Shown: positions 53,409 to 62,377, numbered from the stretch's first letter. The stretch: 64,000 nucleotides of DNA from Aggregicoccus sp. 17bor-14 (GCF_009659535.1 NZ_VJZZ01000003.1:466809-530808); one strand, 5' to 3'. The notes: generated by a model not told the origin, from the sequence alone. Numbers and translations: made by a program.

Positions 53409-56042
53409 ATGGCGCCCGACGTGCTCTCCCCCGACACGCTGGTCCTCGACGGTCGCTTCCGGGTCCTCCGGCCCCTGGGCGCAGGCGGCATGGGGGAGGT
53501 GTACCTCGCGGAGCAGGTGTCGCTCGGCCGCAAGGTGGCGATCAAGGTCCTGCACCGCGACCTGCACGTGCAGCCGGGCATGGCGGAGCGCTTCCGCCGC
53601 GAGGCGCGCCTCCTCTCCGCCGTCGAGCACCCGGCCGTCGTGCGCGTCATCGAGTACGGCGAGAGCGGGGACGCCCCCTGCCTCGTGATGGAGCTGGTGG
53701 AGGGCGAGAGCCTGCACCACGTGCTGCGCGGCGGCAGCCTCCCCCTCGCGCGCGCCCTCGCCGTGCTGCACCAGCTCGCCGAGGGACTCGCCGCCATCCA
53801 CGAGAAGGGCATCGTCCACCGCGACCTCAAGCCGGAAAACGTCTTCCTCACCCGCGGCCCGCGCGGCGAGCAGGCGCGGCTCCTGGACTTCGGCATCGCG
53901 CGGCTCGTGGAGGGGGACGTCGCGAGCAACGTGAGCCAGGTAGGCGTGGTGCTCGGCACGCCCGAGTACCTCAGCCCGGAGCAGGCCACGGGCGCGCGCG
54001 TCGATGCGCGCAGCGACCTGTACTCCTTCGGCGTGCTCGCCTACCGCGTGCTCGCCGGCCGGCTGCCCTTCGCGGGGCCCTCGCCACGCCAGTTCCTCGC
54101 CCAGCACGCCGCGGCGCCGCCCCTGCCCCTCACCGAGGCAGCGCCCGCGCTCGCCGCGCACCCCGCGCTCGTCGCCCTGGTGATGCGGCTGCTCGAGAAG
54201 GACCCCACCCAGCGCCCCGCGTCCGCGCTCGCGCTGGGCCAGGCGCTGGGCGCGGAGGCGGCGCGCCTGGGGGTGCTGCCCTCCATCACCGGCGGCTTCG
54301 CGCTGCCGCCTGCGCCGCTCGCTTCCGCCGATGCCCCCGGCGCCTTCCCGCGCGCCACCGCCCTCTTCGGCACCGTGGAGCCCGCCGCCGCGGGCCACGC
54401 CGAGGCGCCCCCGGCTGCCCCCGCCGGCGTGACCGCCCTCTTCGGCGCGGCGCCTCCAGCGGCGACGCGCAGCGCAGCGGCGAGCACGGGCGCGCTGGTG
54501 GGGCGCACGCAGAACGTGGCGCTGCTGCTCACCGACATCCAGGGCTACACCGAGCGCACCTCGCGCCAGACGCGCGAGGAGAACGCGCGCATGCTGGAGA
54601 CGCACGACCGGCTGCTGCTTCCGCTGGTGCGCTCGCACGGCGGGCGCGTGGTGCAGAAGCGCGGCGATGCGCTGCTCGCGGTGTTCCCCTCCCCCACCGA
54701 GTCCGTGCACTGCGGCATGGCCATCCAGGACCGGCTGTGGCGCCACAACCGCGCCGCGCGCGCAGGGGACGAGCTGCACGTGCGGGTGTGCCTGCACGCG
54801 GGCGAGGTCCTGCTCTCGCGCGACGGGGTGCTGGGCGAGCCGGTGGAGATCGTCACCGCGGTGGAGCGCGTCGCCGAGCCGGGTGAGGTCGTCTTCACCG
54901 AGGCGGTGAACCTCGCGCGCAACCGCGCGGAGGCGGCCGCGGAGCCCTCCGGGCGCATCGCGCTGCCAGGCGGGCGCGAGGAGGGCCTGCAGCTCTACCG
55001 CTGCGTGCGCGCGCCCGAGGGTCTGCCCTTCGGCGGCCGCGATGCCTACGCCCGCAGCTCGGCGCTCGACGTGCTGCGCGCGCGCGCCGCGCACCTCGGC
55101 ACCCACTCGCTGGACGTGGTGCGCACGGGCGCGGCGCACCTGCGCCGCATCACGCTGCCGGGGCTGCGCTCGGGGCTGAAGGTGCTGCAGCTCAAGAGCG
55201 CCTCGGGCCTGCGCTCGGGGCGCGAGGCCCTGCACCGCTCGGGGGTGGGGCCGGTGCTGCGCCGCCTCCCCGCGCGGCTGGGTCCCGGCGTGCGCGCCCT
55301 GCCCGCTCGGCTCCGGCACGCGGGCGCAGGCCTCTCCGCGCTCCCGCCGCGCCGCCGCGCGCTGCTGGGGCTGGGGCTCGCCGCGCTGCTGCTCGTCCCG
55401 CTCCTCGTCGTGCTCCACCTGCGCAGCCCCGAGGTGCGCGCGCGGAGCGAGCTCGAGAAGGGCCAGCCGCTGCAGGCGCTGCGCACGCTGGATGGCATGC
55501 CGGGCACCAGGGCGCGCACGGACGGGGGGCTGCGCCAGCTGCGCGCGCAGGCCCTGCACGCACTCGGGCGGCACGAGGACGAGCACGCGGTGCTCTCCGC
55601 CCTCCCTGCCGAGGCGCGCGAGGACGTGGAGTCGCGCACGCTGGACGGGCTCGCCGAGGACTTCGCCGCGGACGAGGGGGACCGTACGGTGCGCCGCCTC
55701 CTCTCGTCCTTCCCCGAGCGCCCGGTGCGAAAGCACCTCGAGTCGCTGGCGGAGGAGCCGGCGTCGGAGCGCCAGTGGGGCGCGCTGCGCTACCTCGAGG
55801 CGCAGCAGGCGACGCAGGGCCTGGACCTGGTGGAGGTCTACGCCGCGTCGCTGCGCTCCCCCAACTGCGGGGTGCGCGCGCGTGCGGCGCGGAGGCTCTC
55901 GGCGCTGGGCGACAGCGGGGCGCTGCCGGAGCTCGAGCGGCTCGCGGCCCTGCCGAAGGAGCGCGGCCTGCTGGGCGGCAAGAACTGCGGTCAGGACGAG
56001 GCCGCCGAGGCTGCGCAGGCCCTCAAGCGCAAGAGTCGCTGA
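53409..56042 (+). CDS. Ser/Thr protein kinase fused to class III nucleotide cyclase
   Basis: An 877-residue fusion. Kinase domain (14-285): GAGGMGEVYLA (24-34), K46, HRDLKPEN (137-144), DFG (160-162), SPEQ and SDLYSFGVL, all intact. A linker (285-365) repeats TALFG. Cyclase homology domain (366-505): metal-binding D376 (LTDIQGYT) and D420 (KRGDALLAVF), with K417 at the purine-contact position, and HVRVCLHAGEV. Then a basic region, one membrane helix (651-669) and a C-terminal helical/HEAT-like domain probably outside the membrane. ATG 53409 has GGGGGA close upstream; ATG 53382 is an alternative. It is divergent from the giant TPR gene across 147 bp. Confidence 0.88.
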   Translation: MAPDVLSPDTLVLDGRFRVLRPLGAGGMGEVYLAEQVSLGRKVAIKVLHRDLHVQPGMAERFRREARLLSAVEHPAVVRVIEYGESGDAPCLVMELVEGESLHHVLRGGSLPLARALAVLHQLAEGLAAIHEKGIVHRDLKPENVFLTRGPRGEQARLLDFGIARLVEGDVASNVSQVGVVLGTPEYLSPEQATGARVDARSDLYSFGVLAYRVLAGRLPFAGPSPRQFLAQHAAAPPLPLTEAAPALAAHPALVALVMRLLEKDPTQRPASALALGQALGAEAARLGVLPSITGGFALPPAPLASADAPGAFPRATALFGTVEPAAAGHAEAPPAAPAGVTALFGAAPPAATRSAAASTGALVGRTQNVALLLTDIQGYTERTSRQTREENARMLETHDRLLLPLVRSHGGRVVQKRGDALLAVFPSPTESVHCGMAIQDRLWRHNRAARAGDELHVRVCLHAGEVLLSRDGVLGEPVEIVTAVERVAEPGEVVFTEAVNLARNRAEAAAEPSGRIALPGGREEGLQLYRCVRAPEGLPFGGRDAYARSSALDVLRARAAHLGTHSLDVVRTGAAHLRRITLPGLRSGLKVLQLKSASGLRSGREALHRSGVGPVLRRLPARLGPGVRALPARLRHAGAGLSALPPRRRALLGLGLAALLLVPLLVVLHLRSPEVRARSELEKGQPLQALRTLDGMPGTRARTDGGLRQLRAQALHALGRHEDEHAVLSALPAEAREDVESRTLDGLAEDFAADEGDRTVRRLLSSFPERPVRKHLESLAEEPASERQWGALRYLEAQQATQGLDLVEVYAASLRSPNCGVRARAARRLSALGDSGALPELERLAALPKERGLLGGKNCGQDEAAEAAQALKRKSR

Positions 56043-56085
56043 CGCGTCCTCCCTCTGCCTCTGGGAGAGGGCCGGGGTGAGGGAA
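56043..56085. repeat. dispersed palindromic repeat, copy 6
   Basis: CCCTCTGCC-TCT-GGGAGAGGG at 56051-56071, with one stem mismatch, flanked by GCGTCCT and CCGGGGTGAGGG as in copies 2 and 4. It starts directly after the kinase-cyclase stop codon. Confidence 0.75.
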
Positions 56086-56111
56086 GCGGATTCCCCTCCC
56101 CGTCCCTTCGC

Positions 56112-56981
56112 CTACCGCAGCCTGTCCGCCGCCGCGTACCCCACGAATAGCTCTCCGGTGAGGTACGCCCGCAGCCGCTTGGACGCAGGCCGCAGGTAGT
56201 CGTTCAGCGTCTCCCCGCGCGGCGTGCGGAAGGTGCGCGGCTGGCGGGGGTTCAGCTTCGAGCGCGTCACGCCCTTGCTCGCGCGGTGGATGAAGGTGAC
56301 GGTGCCATCGGGGTCCACGGACTCGACGACGCCGATGTGGGTGAGCCCGTCGTTGCGGCGCCCGTCCCGGTTGCGATCGTAGGTCTCGCGGAAGAACACG
56401 AGGTCACCGGGGTGCGGGGTGTGCCGGTGCAGGGCGCCCTGACGGCGGGCGAGGCGCCAGATGGCGGTGACGGCGTTCTCGCCGGGCCGGAAGCCGCCGC
56501 CCACCAGGTCGATGCCGGCGCTCTCGTAGGAGGCGCGCACGAGGCCCGAGCAGTCGTCGGGCACGTGGCGCACGACGCGCCGCAGGTTGCGCACGCCCAC
56601 CAGCTTCACCGCGCGCCGGGCGATGACGGGGCCGGGGCGGCCCGAGAACGTGGCCGGCCGCGCCTGCACGGCGCCGGCGCCCGCGGCCGGCACCACCTCG
56701 CTGTCCGGCGGGAGGAACACCTCGGCGGCGAGCGCGAAGACGAAGGCCTCACCGGCCTCGGCCACCTGCTCCCGGGCACTGCGCGTGGGGGGCGCCTCCT
56801 CGGCCTCCTCCGGCTGGGGCGCGTAGGTGTCGGTGTCGGGGGGCGGGGCGGGCAGCGGCGGCGGCACCCAGAGCTGCGCCACGTCGAAGTGCGGCGCGGG
56901 CACGGGGCGGGGCGCGGGCTGCGAGGCGGCGAGCGCCGGCGCGGCGAGGAGCGGGAGGGTGAGCAGGGCGAGCGTGCGCAT
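56112..56981 (-). CDS. NlpC/P60-type cell-wall hydrolase, exported
   Basis: A 289-residue exported protein with a signal peptide (about 1-18), a Pro/Glu-rich linker to about 70, and a C-terminal cysteine-peptidase domain. The catalytic Cys is in DDCSGLVRASYESAG (about C145), the His in THIGVVESV (about H214), and PHPGDLVFF is the conserved segment between them. It probably cleaves peptide bonds in peptidoglycan stems. ATG 56981 precedes the signal peptide but no strong ribosome site is visible. Confidence 0.82.
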   Translation of the reverse strand: MRTLALLTLPLLAAPALAASQPAPRPVPAPHFDVAQLWVPPPLPAPPPDTDTYAPQPEEAEEAPPTRSAREQVAEAGEAFVFALAAEVFLPPDSEVVPAAGAGAVQARPATFSGRPGPVIARRAVKLVGVRNLRRVVRHVPDDCSGLVRASYESAGIDLVGGGFRPGENAVTAIWRLARRQGALHRHTPHPGDLVFFRETYDRNRDGRRNDGLTHIGVVESVDPDGTVTFIHRASKGVTRSKLNPRQPRTFRTPRGETLNDYLRPASKRLRAYLTGELFVGYAAADRLR

Positions 56982-57169
56982 CGTTCGTGGCAACGGGCGT
57001 TCCTCCCCCTCATTCACGCGGCGCGCAGGCAGCTGTCCTGCAGCGAGCACCCGGTCGGGGTGCCCGGGGCCGCGGACCATAGCGCGCCGGGTGTGTGGGT
57101 CGGCGGAGGTGGGGGTACACCCCGGGCCTGCCCTGCCTGGAGGGCGAGCAGGCCCGGAGAGATGGGACT

Positions 57170-58018
57170 TCAGCCGCGCAGGAACGCGGTGCCGGCGCTC
57201 CCGGCGCGGGCGCCCTCGTCGAGCAGCGCGTGCGCAGGCGAGATGCCCACGATGTGGATGGCGTCGATGCCCTCGTCGAGCATCGCGAGGCTCTCCTCCA
57301 CCTTGGGGATCATCCCGCCCTGGATGACGCCGGAGGCAATCTTCGCGCGCGCGTCCGCAGGGGTGAGCGTGGGGATGCGGGTGCTCGGATCGTTCTTGTC
57401 CCCGAGCACGCCGGGCACGTTGGACACGAGGAACAGCTTCGCGGCCTTGAGGTGCGCAGCCACGCGCGTGGCCACGGTGTCCGCGTTGATGTTGAACACG
57501 TTGCCCTGCGCATCGCCGGAGAGCGAGCCGAGCACCGGCACCACGCCGGCGTCCGAGAGCCGCGCGAACAGCGCCGTGTTCACGGCCGTCACGTCGCCCA
57601 CCAGCCCGAAGTCGACGGGCTCGGGCCCCGCGCCGCTCACCACCGAGGGCGGGCGCCGCTTGGCCTCCACGAGCCCCGCGCTCACGCCGGTGGTGCACAG
57701 CGCCGGCACGTTCGCGAGCCGGAAGGCCGCGGCCACGTCCACGGACACCTGGCCCGCGAGCGTCATCTTCATCACCTCGAGCGTGGCCTCGTCCGTGACG
57801 CGGCGGCCCCCCACCATGCGGGGGGTGAGGCCCAGCTTCTGGGTGAGCTCGGTCGCCTGGGGCCCGCCGCCGTGCACCACCGCCACGCGGATGCCCGCGT
57901 CGAGGAAGGCGCGCACCGCCTTGCCCACGCTGCCGGCGAGCTTCGCGCGGTCCGCCGCGAGCTCGCCGCCGATCTTCACCACGAACCAGCGGCCCTTGAA
58001 GTCCGCGAGACCGCTCAC
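57170..58018 (-). CDS. argB: acetylglutamate kinase
   Basis: A 282-residue amino-acid kinase phosphorylating N-acetylglutamate in arginine synthesis. FVVKIGGELA binds the ATP phosphates; VVHGGGPQATELTQKLG is the glycine-rich substrate loop; FNINADTVATRVAAHL, LVSNVPGVL and the late GGMIPKVEESLAML are conserved. The start is GTG at 58018, overlapping the argC stop as GTGA. The lysine-type paralogue LysZ is an alternative, but no LysW-like gene is seen. Confidence 0.9.
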   Translation of the reverse strand: MSGLADFKGRWFVVKIGGELAADRAKLAGSVGKAVRAFLDAGIRVAVVHGGGPQATELTQKLGLTPRMVGGRRVTDEATLEVMKMTLAGQVSVDVAAAFRLANVPALCTTGVSAGLVEAKRRPPSVVSGAGPEPVDFGLVGDVTAVNTALFARLSDAGVVPVLGSLSGDAQGNVFNINADTVATRVAAHLKAAKLFLVSNVPGVLGDKNDPSTRIPTLTPADARAKIASGVIQGGMIPKVEESLAMLDEGIDAIHIVGISPAHALLDEGARAGSAGTAFLRG

Positions 58019-59076
58019 GGCCACAGCCCCGGCTCCGCGAGCGTGAGCTTCTCCTCGAAGCCCATCATCACGTTGAAGCTCTGGATGGACTGGCCCGCGC
58101 CGCCCTTCACCAGGTTGTCGAGCGCGCTGAAGCACACCACGCGGCGGGTGTCGCCCGTGACGGGGCCCAGCGTGAAGCCCACCTCCACGTAGTTGCTGCC
58201 GCTCACGCCCACCACCTCGGGCTGGCGGCCGCCGCCCACGATGCGGATGAAGGGCTCGTTCGCGAAGGTGCTCTTCCACATCGCGTCCAGCTCCTCCTGC
58301 GTGGTGGAGGCCGCCACGGTGGCGAAGGACGAGGCGAAGATGCCGCGCGGCAGCGGCGCGGACACCGGCACGAACTCGAGGCTCATGCCCTTTCCACCCG
58401 CGGTCTCCAGCGTCTGGATGATCTCGGGGATGTGCTGGTGCTCGAGCGGCTTGTAGGTGCGCAGGTTCACCGCGCGCAGCGGGTGGTGCGTGGTGATCTG
58501 CGGGTTCGCGCCGCTGCCCGAGGAGCCGGTCGCGGCCACCGTGTGGATGGGGCCGGTGAGCTTCTTCGCCTTGGCGAGCGGCATCAGGCCCAGCGCGATG
58601 GTGGTCGCGAAGCAGCCCGGGCTCGCGATGTACTTCGCCTTCTTGATGGCCTCGCGGTTGAGCTCCGGCATGCCGTAGGTGAAGAGGCCGTCGGTGAGCG
58701 TGTTCGGGGCCGGGTGCTCCACGCCGTAGTACTTCGCGTAGGCGGCCGGGTCGCGCAGGCGGAAGTCGCCCGAGAGGTCCACGATGCGCACGCCCGAGGA
58801 GAGGATCTCCATCACCACCTTCGCGGTGGTCTTGTGCGGCATCGCGAGGAACGCCACGTCCATGCCCTTCACGGCCTCGGCGGGCGGCATCTGCTCGAAG
58901 GTGAGCGAGGTGAGGCCCGCGAGGTTGAGGTGCACGTCGCCCACGCGCTTGCCGATGTTGTCGACCGCGGTGACGCGCGCGACCTCCACGTGGGGGTGGA
59001 AGAGCAGGCGCCGGAGGATCTCCGCGCCGCCGTAGCCCGTACCGCCGATGACCACTGCCTTGACCTTGTTGGCCAT
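58015..59076 (-). CDS. argC: N-acetyl-gamma-glutamyl-phosphate reductase
   Basis: A 353-residue NADP-dependent reductase acting after argB in arginine synthesis. GGTGYGGAEILRRLLFHP binds the cofactor; SPGCFATTIALGLMPL contains the catalytic Cys; the HHPLRAVNLRTYKPLEHQHIPEI and APLPRGI segments are typical. It is the first gene of a two-gene argC-argB unit with translational coupling. The other arg genes lie elsewhere. Divergent from the GNAT gene over 130 bp. Confidence 0.93.
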   Translation of the reverse strand: MANKVKAVVIGGTGYGGAEILRRLLFHPHVEVARVTAVDNIGKRVGDVHLNLAGLTSLTFEQMPPAEAVKGMDVAFLAMPHKTTAKVVMEILSSGVRIVDLSGDFRLRDPAAYAKYYGVEHPAPNTLTDGLFTYGMPELNREAIKKAKYIASPGCFATTIALGLMPLAKAKKLTGPIHTVAATGSSGSGANPQITTHHPLRAVNLRTYKPLEHQHIPEIIQTLETAGGKGMSLEFVPVSAPLPRGIFASSFATVAASTTQEELDAMWKSTFANEPFIRIVGGGRQPEVVGVSGSNYVEVGFTLGPVTGDTRRVVCFSALDNLVKGGAGQSIQSFNVMMGFEEKLTLAEPGLWP

Positions 59077-59206
59077 GTTCGAGTGCTCCGTGAACGGTGA
59101 GTGGTGGGGTGTCTAGCGGCTTCGCGGGCCCGAATCCACCGTGCTGGGTGGCGGGTGTCGGTGGTGCTGGCGGGTGCGGCTGAGCTGTGGAAGCTTCGGC
59201 CCCGAC

Positions 59207-59707
59207 ATGCCCTCCGAGCCCCTGCTGCGCCCCATCGAGCCGCGGGACGACGCCGCCGTCGCCCGCATCATCCGCACCGTCATGCCCGAGTTCGGCGCCG
59301 GGGGCCCCGGCTTCGCCATCCACGACCCCGAGGTCTCCGCGATGAGCGCTGCTTACGCGGCGCCGGGGCACGCCTACTACGTGCTCGAGCAGGCAGGCGA
59401 GGTGGTGGGCGGCGGCGGCATCGCGCCCCTCACGGGTGGACCACCGGGCGTCTGCGAGCTGCGCAAGATGTACTTCCTGCCCCAGGCGCGGGGACAGGGT
59501 CAGGGCGAGCGCATGCTGCGCCACTGCCTCGCGTTCGCGCAGGAGGCGGGCTACCGCACGTGTTACCTGGAGACGCTGGAGGGCATGGACCAGGCGCAGC
59601 GCCTCTACCGGCGCCTCGGCTTCGAGCCGCTGTGCGCTCCGATGGGCGCGACGGGACACCACGGCTGCGACCGCTGGTACGCGCTCGCGCTCCAGCCCTC
59701 GCGCTGA
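59207..59707 (+). CDS. GNAT family N-acetyltransferase
   Basis: A 166-residue acetyltransferase. The acetyl-CoA motif A is LRKMYFLPQARGQGQGERML (QGQGxG/A loop), preceded by GEVVGGGGIAPL and followed by YRTCYLETLEGMDQAQRLYRRLGF (motif B). Substrate unknown. ATG 59207 follows a short GC-rich leader; an upstream in-frame start at 59141 adds 22 Cys/Trp-rich residues unlike the family and is rejected. Confidence 0.88.
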   Translation: MPSEPLLRPIEPRDDAAVARIIRTVMPEFGAGGPGFAIHDPEVSAMSAAYAAPGHAYYVLEQAGEVVGGGGIAPLTGGPPGVCELRKMYFLPQARGQGQGERMLRHCLAFAQEAGYRTCYLETLEGMDQAQRLYRRLGFEPLCAPMGATGHHGCDRWYALALQPSR

Positions 59708-60140
59708 GCTGGGAGAGCGAGGAGCCGAGCGGTGACGGCGCGGAGTCGCTCGCGTCGAGCCGTTCGCGGCGCGCGGGTCCCAGGGCGGCGTCGTTGGCGT
59801 ATGGGGTGCCTGGGCGGCGCTCGCTCGAGGGCGGGGGGCGATCCGCTTCTGGGCCTCCTGCGGTGCGCTGGAGCAGCGCTGCCTCCTGTTGACGCGAGGC
59901 ACTGAGCCAGCACCCCGCGTGCGTGCGCTCTCGGGGCCCGCTGCCACGGGGGTGCGCCCGTTCGGCGGACGGGGCGCCGAGCCAGGTCTCACGGGTGCGC
60001 GCCCGGCGTCTCCTCCGCGGGAGCATGCCCGGTGAGGCGCGGTGAACGGGGGGCCTGCCCGCCCTTCCGTCCGCCGGGCGTGGAGCCGGCTCGGGCAGGC
60101 GGCGGAGCCCATGGTCATCCTCTGCACCAGGAGGTTGGAC
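59708..60140. other. 433 bp intergenic region, nothing recognised
   Basis: The interval between the GNAT gene and the small gene at 60141. Only Arg/Pro-rich open frames without ribosome sites occur; no hairpin with a T tract and no copy of the dispersed repeat is seen. Confidence 0.5.
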
Positions 60141-60347
60141 ATGAGCGACAAGAAGCGCGAGGAGCAGCGCAACCAGCAGAGCGGCAACCGCGGCGACCAG
60201 TCCGGCGAGGGGCGCCCGCGCCGCGACGATGGCGAGGTGTTCCCGGCCCAGCGCAACGCGGGCGAGTTCGGCACGCACGGGGGCCCCGCGCGCACCCAGA
60301 AGGGCCAGGCCGCGGATGACGGCGCGAACGTCGAAGGGGACGAGTGA
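60141..60347 (+). CDS. small hydrophilic protein, function unknown
   Basis: A 68-residue, highly charged, Gln/Gly/Asp-rich protein, probably disordered (SDKKREEQRNQQSGNRGDQSG; EVFPAQRNAGEFGTHGG). AGGAGG 8 bases before ATG is one of the best ribosome sites in the window, which argues that it is real. Its 3' end is overlapped by the probable start of the endonuclease III gene. The N-terminus recalls that of the small protein at 2827-3006. Confidence 0.65.
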   Translation: MSDKKREEQRNQQSGNRGDQSGEGRPRRDDGEVFPAQRNAGEFGTHGGPARTQKGQAADDGANVEGDE

Positions 60348-61107
60348 GCGTCGGGCGCCGCGGCTGACCAGCGCTCGCGGAGCCCGGACCGGAGCGCGGG
60401 AGGAGGCCACTCCTCCCGCCGCCGGGGCGACGGCGCGGGGCCAGTGCAAGGCGCCCTTCGACATCGAGCAGGCGCTCGCGCGGGTGCGCGAGGAGGTCAA
60501 GGGCGTCGCAGACGCGGCCATGTTCGAGCTCGCGGCGCGGGGCCATGGCAGCCTCTTCGAGCAGCTGGTCGCATGCATCCTCTCCATCCGCACCCGGGAC
60601 GAGGTGAGCCTCCCGGCGTCACTCGCGCTGCTGGGCAGGGCGCGCACGCCACAGCAACTGCGGGCGCTGCCGGTGGAGGAGATCGATCGCCTCATCGACG
60701 CGGTCACCTTCCACGAGCCGAAGGCGCGGCAGATCCACGCCATCGCCACGCGGGTCGTGGAGGAGTTCGGAGGCGAGCTGCCCGCGGATGACGAGGTGCT
60801 GCAGTCCTTCAACGGCGTGGGGCCCAAGTGCGCGCACCTGGCGCTCGGCGTTGCGCTGGGGCAGGAGCACATCAGCGTGGACATCCACGTGCACCGGGTG
60901 ACGAACCGCTGGGGCTACGTACGGGCGCGCACGCCGGAGCGCACTCTCGAGGCGCTCGAACGGGTGCTCCCGCGTCCCTACTGGGTGGAGCTGAATCGGC
61001 TCCTCGTGCCCTTCGGCAAGCACGTGTGCACGGGAGTGCGGCCCCGCTGCTCGAGCTGCCCGGTGCTCGAGATGTGTCAGCAGGTGGGGGTGACGGAGCA
61101 CCGCTGA
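60316..61107 (+). CDS. nth: endonuclease III
   Basis: A 263-residue DNA glycosylase/AP lyase for oxidised pyrimidines. The helix-hairpin-helix LQSFNGVGPKCAHLAL holds the catalytic Lys, ISVDIHVHRVTNR the catalytic Asp, and the C-terminal C-x6-C-x2-C-x5-C (CTGVRPRCSSCPVLEMC) binds the 4Fe-4S cluster. The start is uncertain: no ATG, GTG or TTG lies in frame between 60348 and the domain, so the ATG at 60316, overlapping the upstream small gene by 32 bp, is proposed. This gives a basic N-terminal extension of about 50 residues compared with E. coli Nth (211). Confidence 0.88.
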   Translation: MTARTSKGTSERRAPRLTSARGARTGAREEATPPAAGATARGQCKAPFDIEQALARVREEVKGVADAAMFELAARGHGSLFEQLVACILSIRTRDEVSLPASLALLGRARTPQQLRALPVEEIDRLIDAVTFHEPKARQIHAIATRVVEEFGGELPADDEVLQSFNGVGPKCAHLALGVALGQEHISVDIHVHRVTNRWGYVRARTPERTLEALERVLPRPYWVELNRLLVPFGKHVCTGVRPRCSSCPVLEMCQQVGVTEHR

Positions 61108-61117
61108 GCCGGCGCGC

Positions 61118-62377
61118 TCAGCGGTCCTTGCCGAGGATCTGGGTGGCTCGCCGCGCGAGCCGCCGCAGCGGGTTCGTGCGGCCGCCGTTCTCGAGGGTGA
61201 TCTCCCGGGAGTGCCGCATGTCCTGCTCCCAGGCCCGCTCGAGCTCGTTGGCGAGCCCCGGGTCGGCGAGCAGCATCGACCCCTCGCCCAGCTTGTTGAG
61301 CGAGAGCGCGTCCAGGTTGGTCGAGCCGATGACCGAGAGCCAGTCGTCCACCAGCATCGTCTTCGCGTGCATCATGGACGGCTGGTACTCGAAGATGCGG
61401 ACGCCGTTGCGCAGGAGCTCCGCGTAGGTGGCGCGCTGCGAGGCGCGGATGAGAGGCACGTCGTGCACCGGGCCGGGCGCGAGGAGCCGTACGTCGACGC
61501 CGCGCTCGCGCTGCGAGGCGATGACCTCGAGGATGGACTTCACGGGGGTGAAGTAGGCGTTCGCAATCCAGAGGCGGCGGGTGGCGGCGCCCATGACGAG
61601 CCGGCACATCCGCTCTGCGTCGGTGATTCCGAGCTGTCCATGGCTCGCCGCGAAGGCCGCGCGGACGGGGCCGGACTCCGGGAGGTCGGGAAACGCGTCG
61701 TTGGGCAGAAGGTCACCGCCACTCTCCTGCCAGGAGCGGGCGAAGGCGAGCTGAAGGCTTCGCACCGCGGGTCCTTCGACCCGGATGTTGGTGTCGCGCC
61801 AGGCCTCCTTCGAGAGCCCATCGCCGTCCCAGACCCGCCAGATGCCGAACCCGCCGGTGAAGCCGATGCGGCCGTCGATGATCGCAATCTTCGAGTGATT
61901 GCGGCTCATGAGCCGGCCAGCCACCTTGCCCTTCAAGGGGCGGTAGTAGTGCACCTCGCAGCCGGCGTCGGTGAGGCGGTGCTCGATCTTCTGGTCGAAG
62001 TCCCTGTCGCCGGAGATCTGCTCGCTGCCGATGGGGTCCACGACGACGCGGCACGCGACGCCTGCGCGGGCGCGCTCGATGAGGGCATCACAGATGCGGT
62101 CGGAGACCTCGCACGGGCGCCAGATGTAGACCTGGATGTGGACGCTCTCGCGCGCGCCACGAATGGCCGCCTCGAGCGCATCGAAGAGGTGGCGGTTCAG
62201 CAGCAGCTCGGCGCGGTGTCCCGGCTGCAGCCCCACGCCGAGCGACTGGTAGAGCGCGAAGGAGAAGCCCTCTGCGCCCGCGGGGATGGAGAGGCGGGTG
62301 CGCATCTCGTGGCGCGCCAGCTCGGCGCGGCTCGCCCCGGCGTCTGCGCCCGCCTGGGGCAGGATTCCCTCGGACAT
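61118..62377 (-). CDS. phospholipase D superfamily (cardiolipin synthase-like) protein
   Basis: A 419-residue PLD-fold enzyme with two HKD motifs: HSKIAIIDG near residue 160 and HAKTMLVDD near 334, each followed by the conserved Gly/Ser-x-x-Asn/Gly strand (FTGGFG, IGSTNLD). The arrangement matches cardiolipin synthases of the ClsB/YbhO type, which lack the N-terminal membrane helices of ClsA; no membrane segment is seen here. A phosphatidyl transferase or other phosphodiesterase role is possible. Convergent with nth. Confidence 0.85.
   Translation of the reverse strand: MSEGILPQAGADAGASRAELARHEMRTRLSIPAGAEGFSFALYQSLGVGLQPGHRAELLLNRHLFDALEAAIRGARESVHIQVYIWRPCEVSDRICDALIERARAGVACRVVVDPIGSEQISGDRDFDQKIEHRLTDAGCEVHYYRPLKGKVAGRLMSRNHSKIAIIDGRIGFTGGFGIWRVWDGDGLSKEAWRDTNIRVEGPAVRSLQLAFARSWQESGGDLLPNDAFPDLPESGPVRAAFAASHGQLGITDAERMCRLVMGAATRRLWIANAYFTPVKSILEVIASQRERGVDVRLLAPGPVHDVPLIRASQRATYAELLRNGVRIFEYQPSMMHAKTMLVDDWLSVIGSTNLDALSLNKLGEGSMLLADPGLANELERAWEQDMRHSREITLENGGRTNPLRRLARRATQILGKDR

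Noticed and set aside
53262..55736. Extension of the giant TPR frame rightward to 55736
   Set aside because: It would run antisense through the kinase-cyclase gene and adds low-complexity sequence; the conserved-looking N-terminus begins at 53261.
59605..59913. 102-residue minus-strand frame between the GNAT and small genes
   Set aside because: Arg/Pro/Ser-rich, no ribosome site, partly antisense to the GNAT gene.
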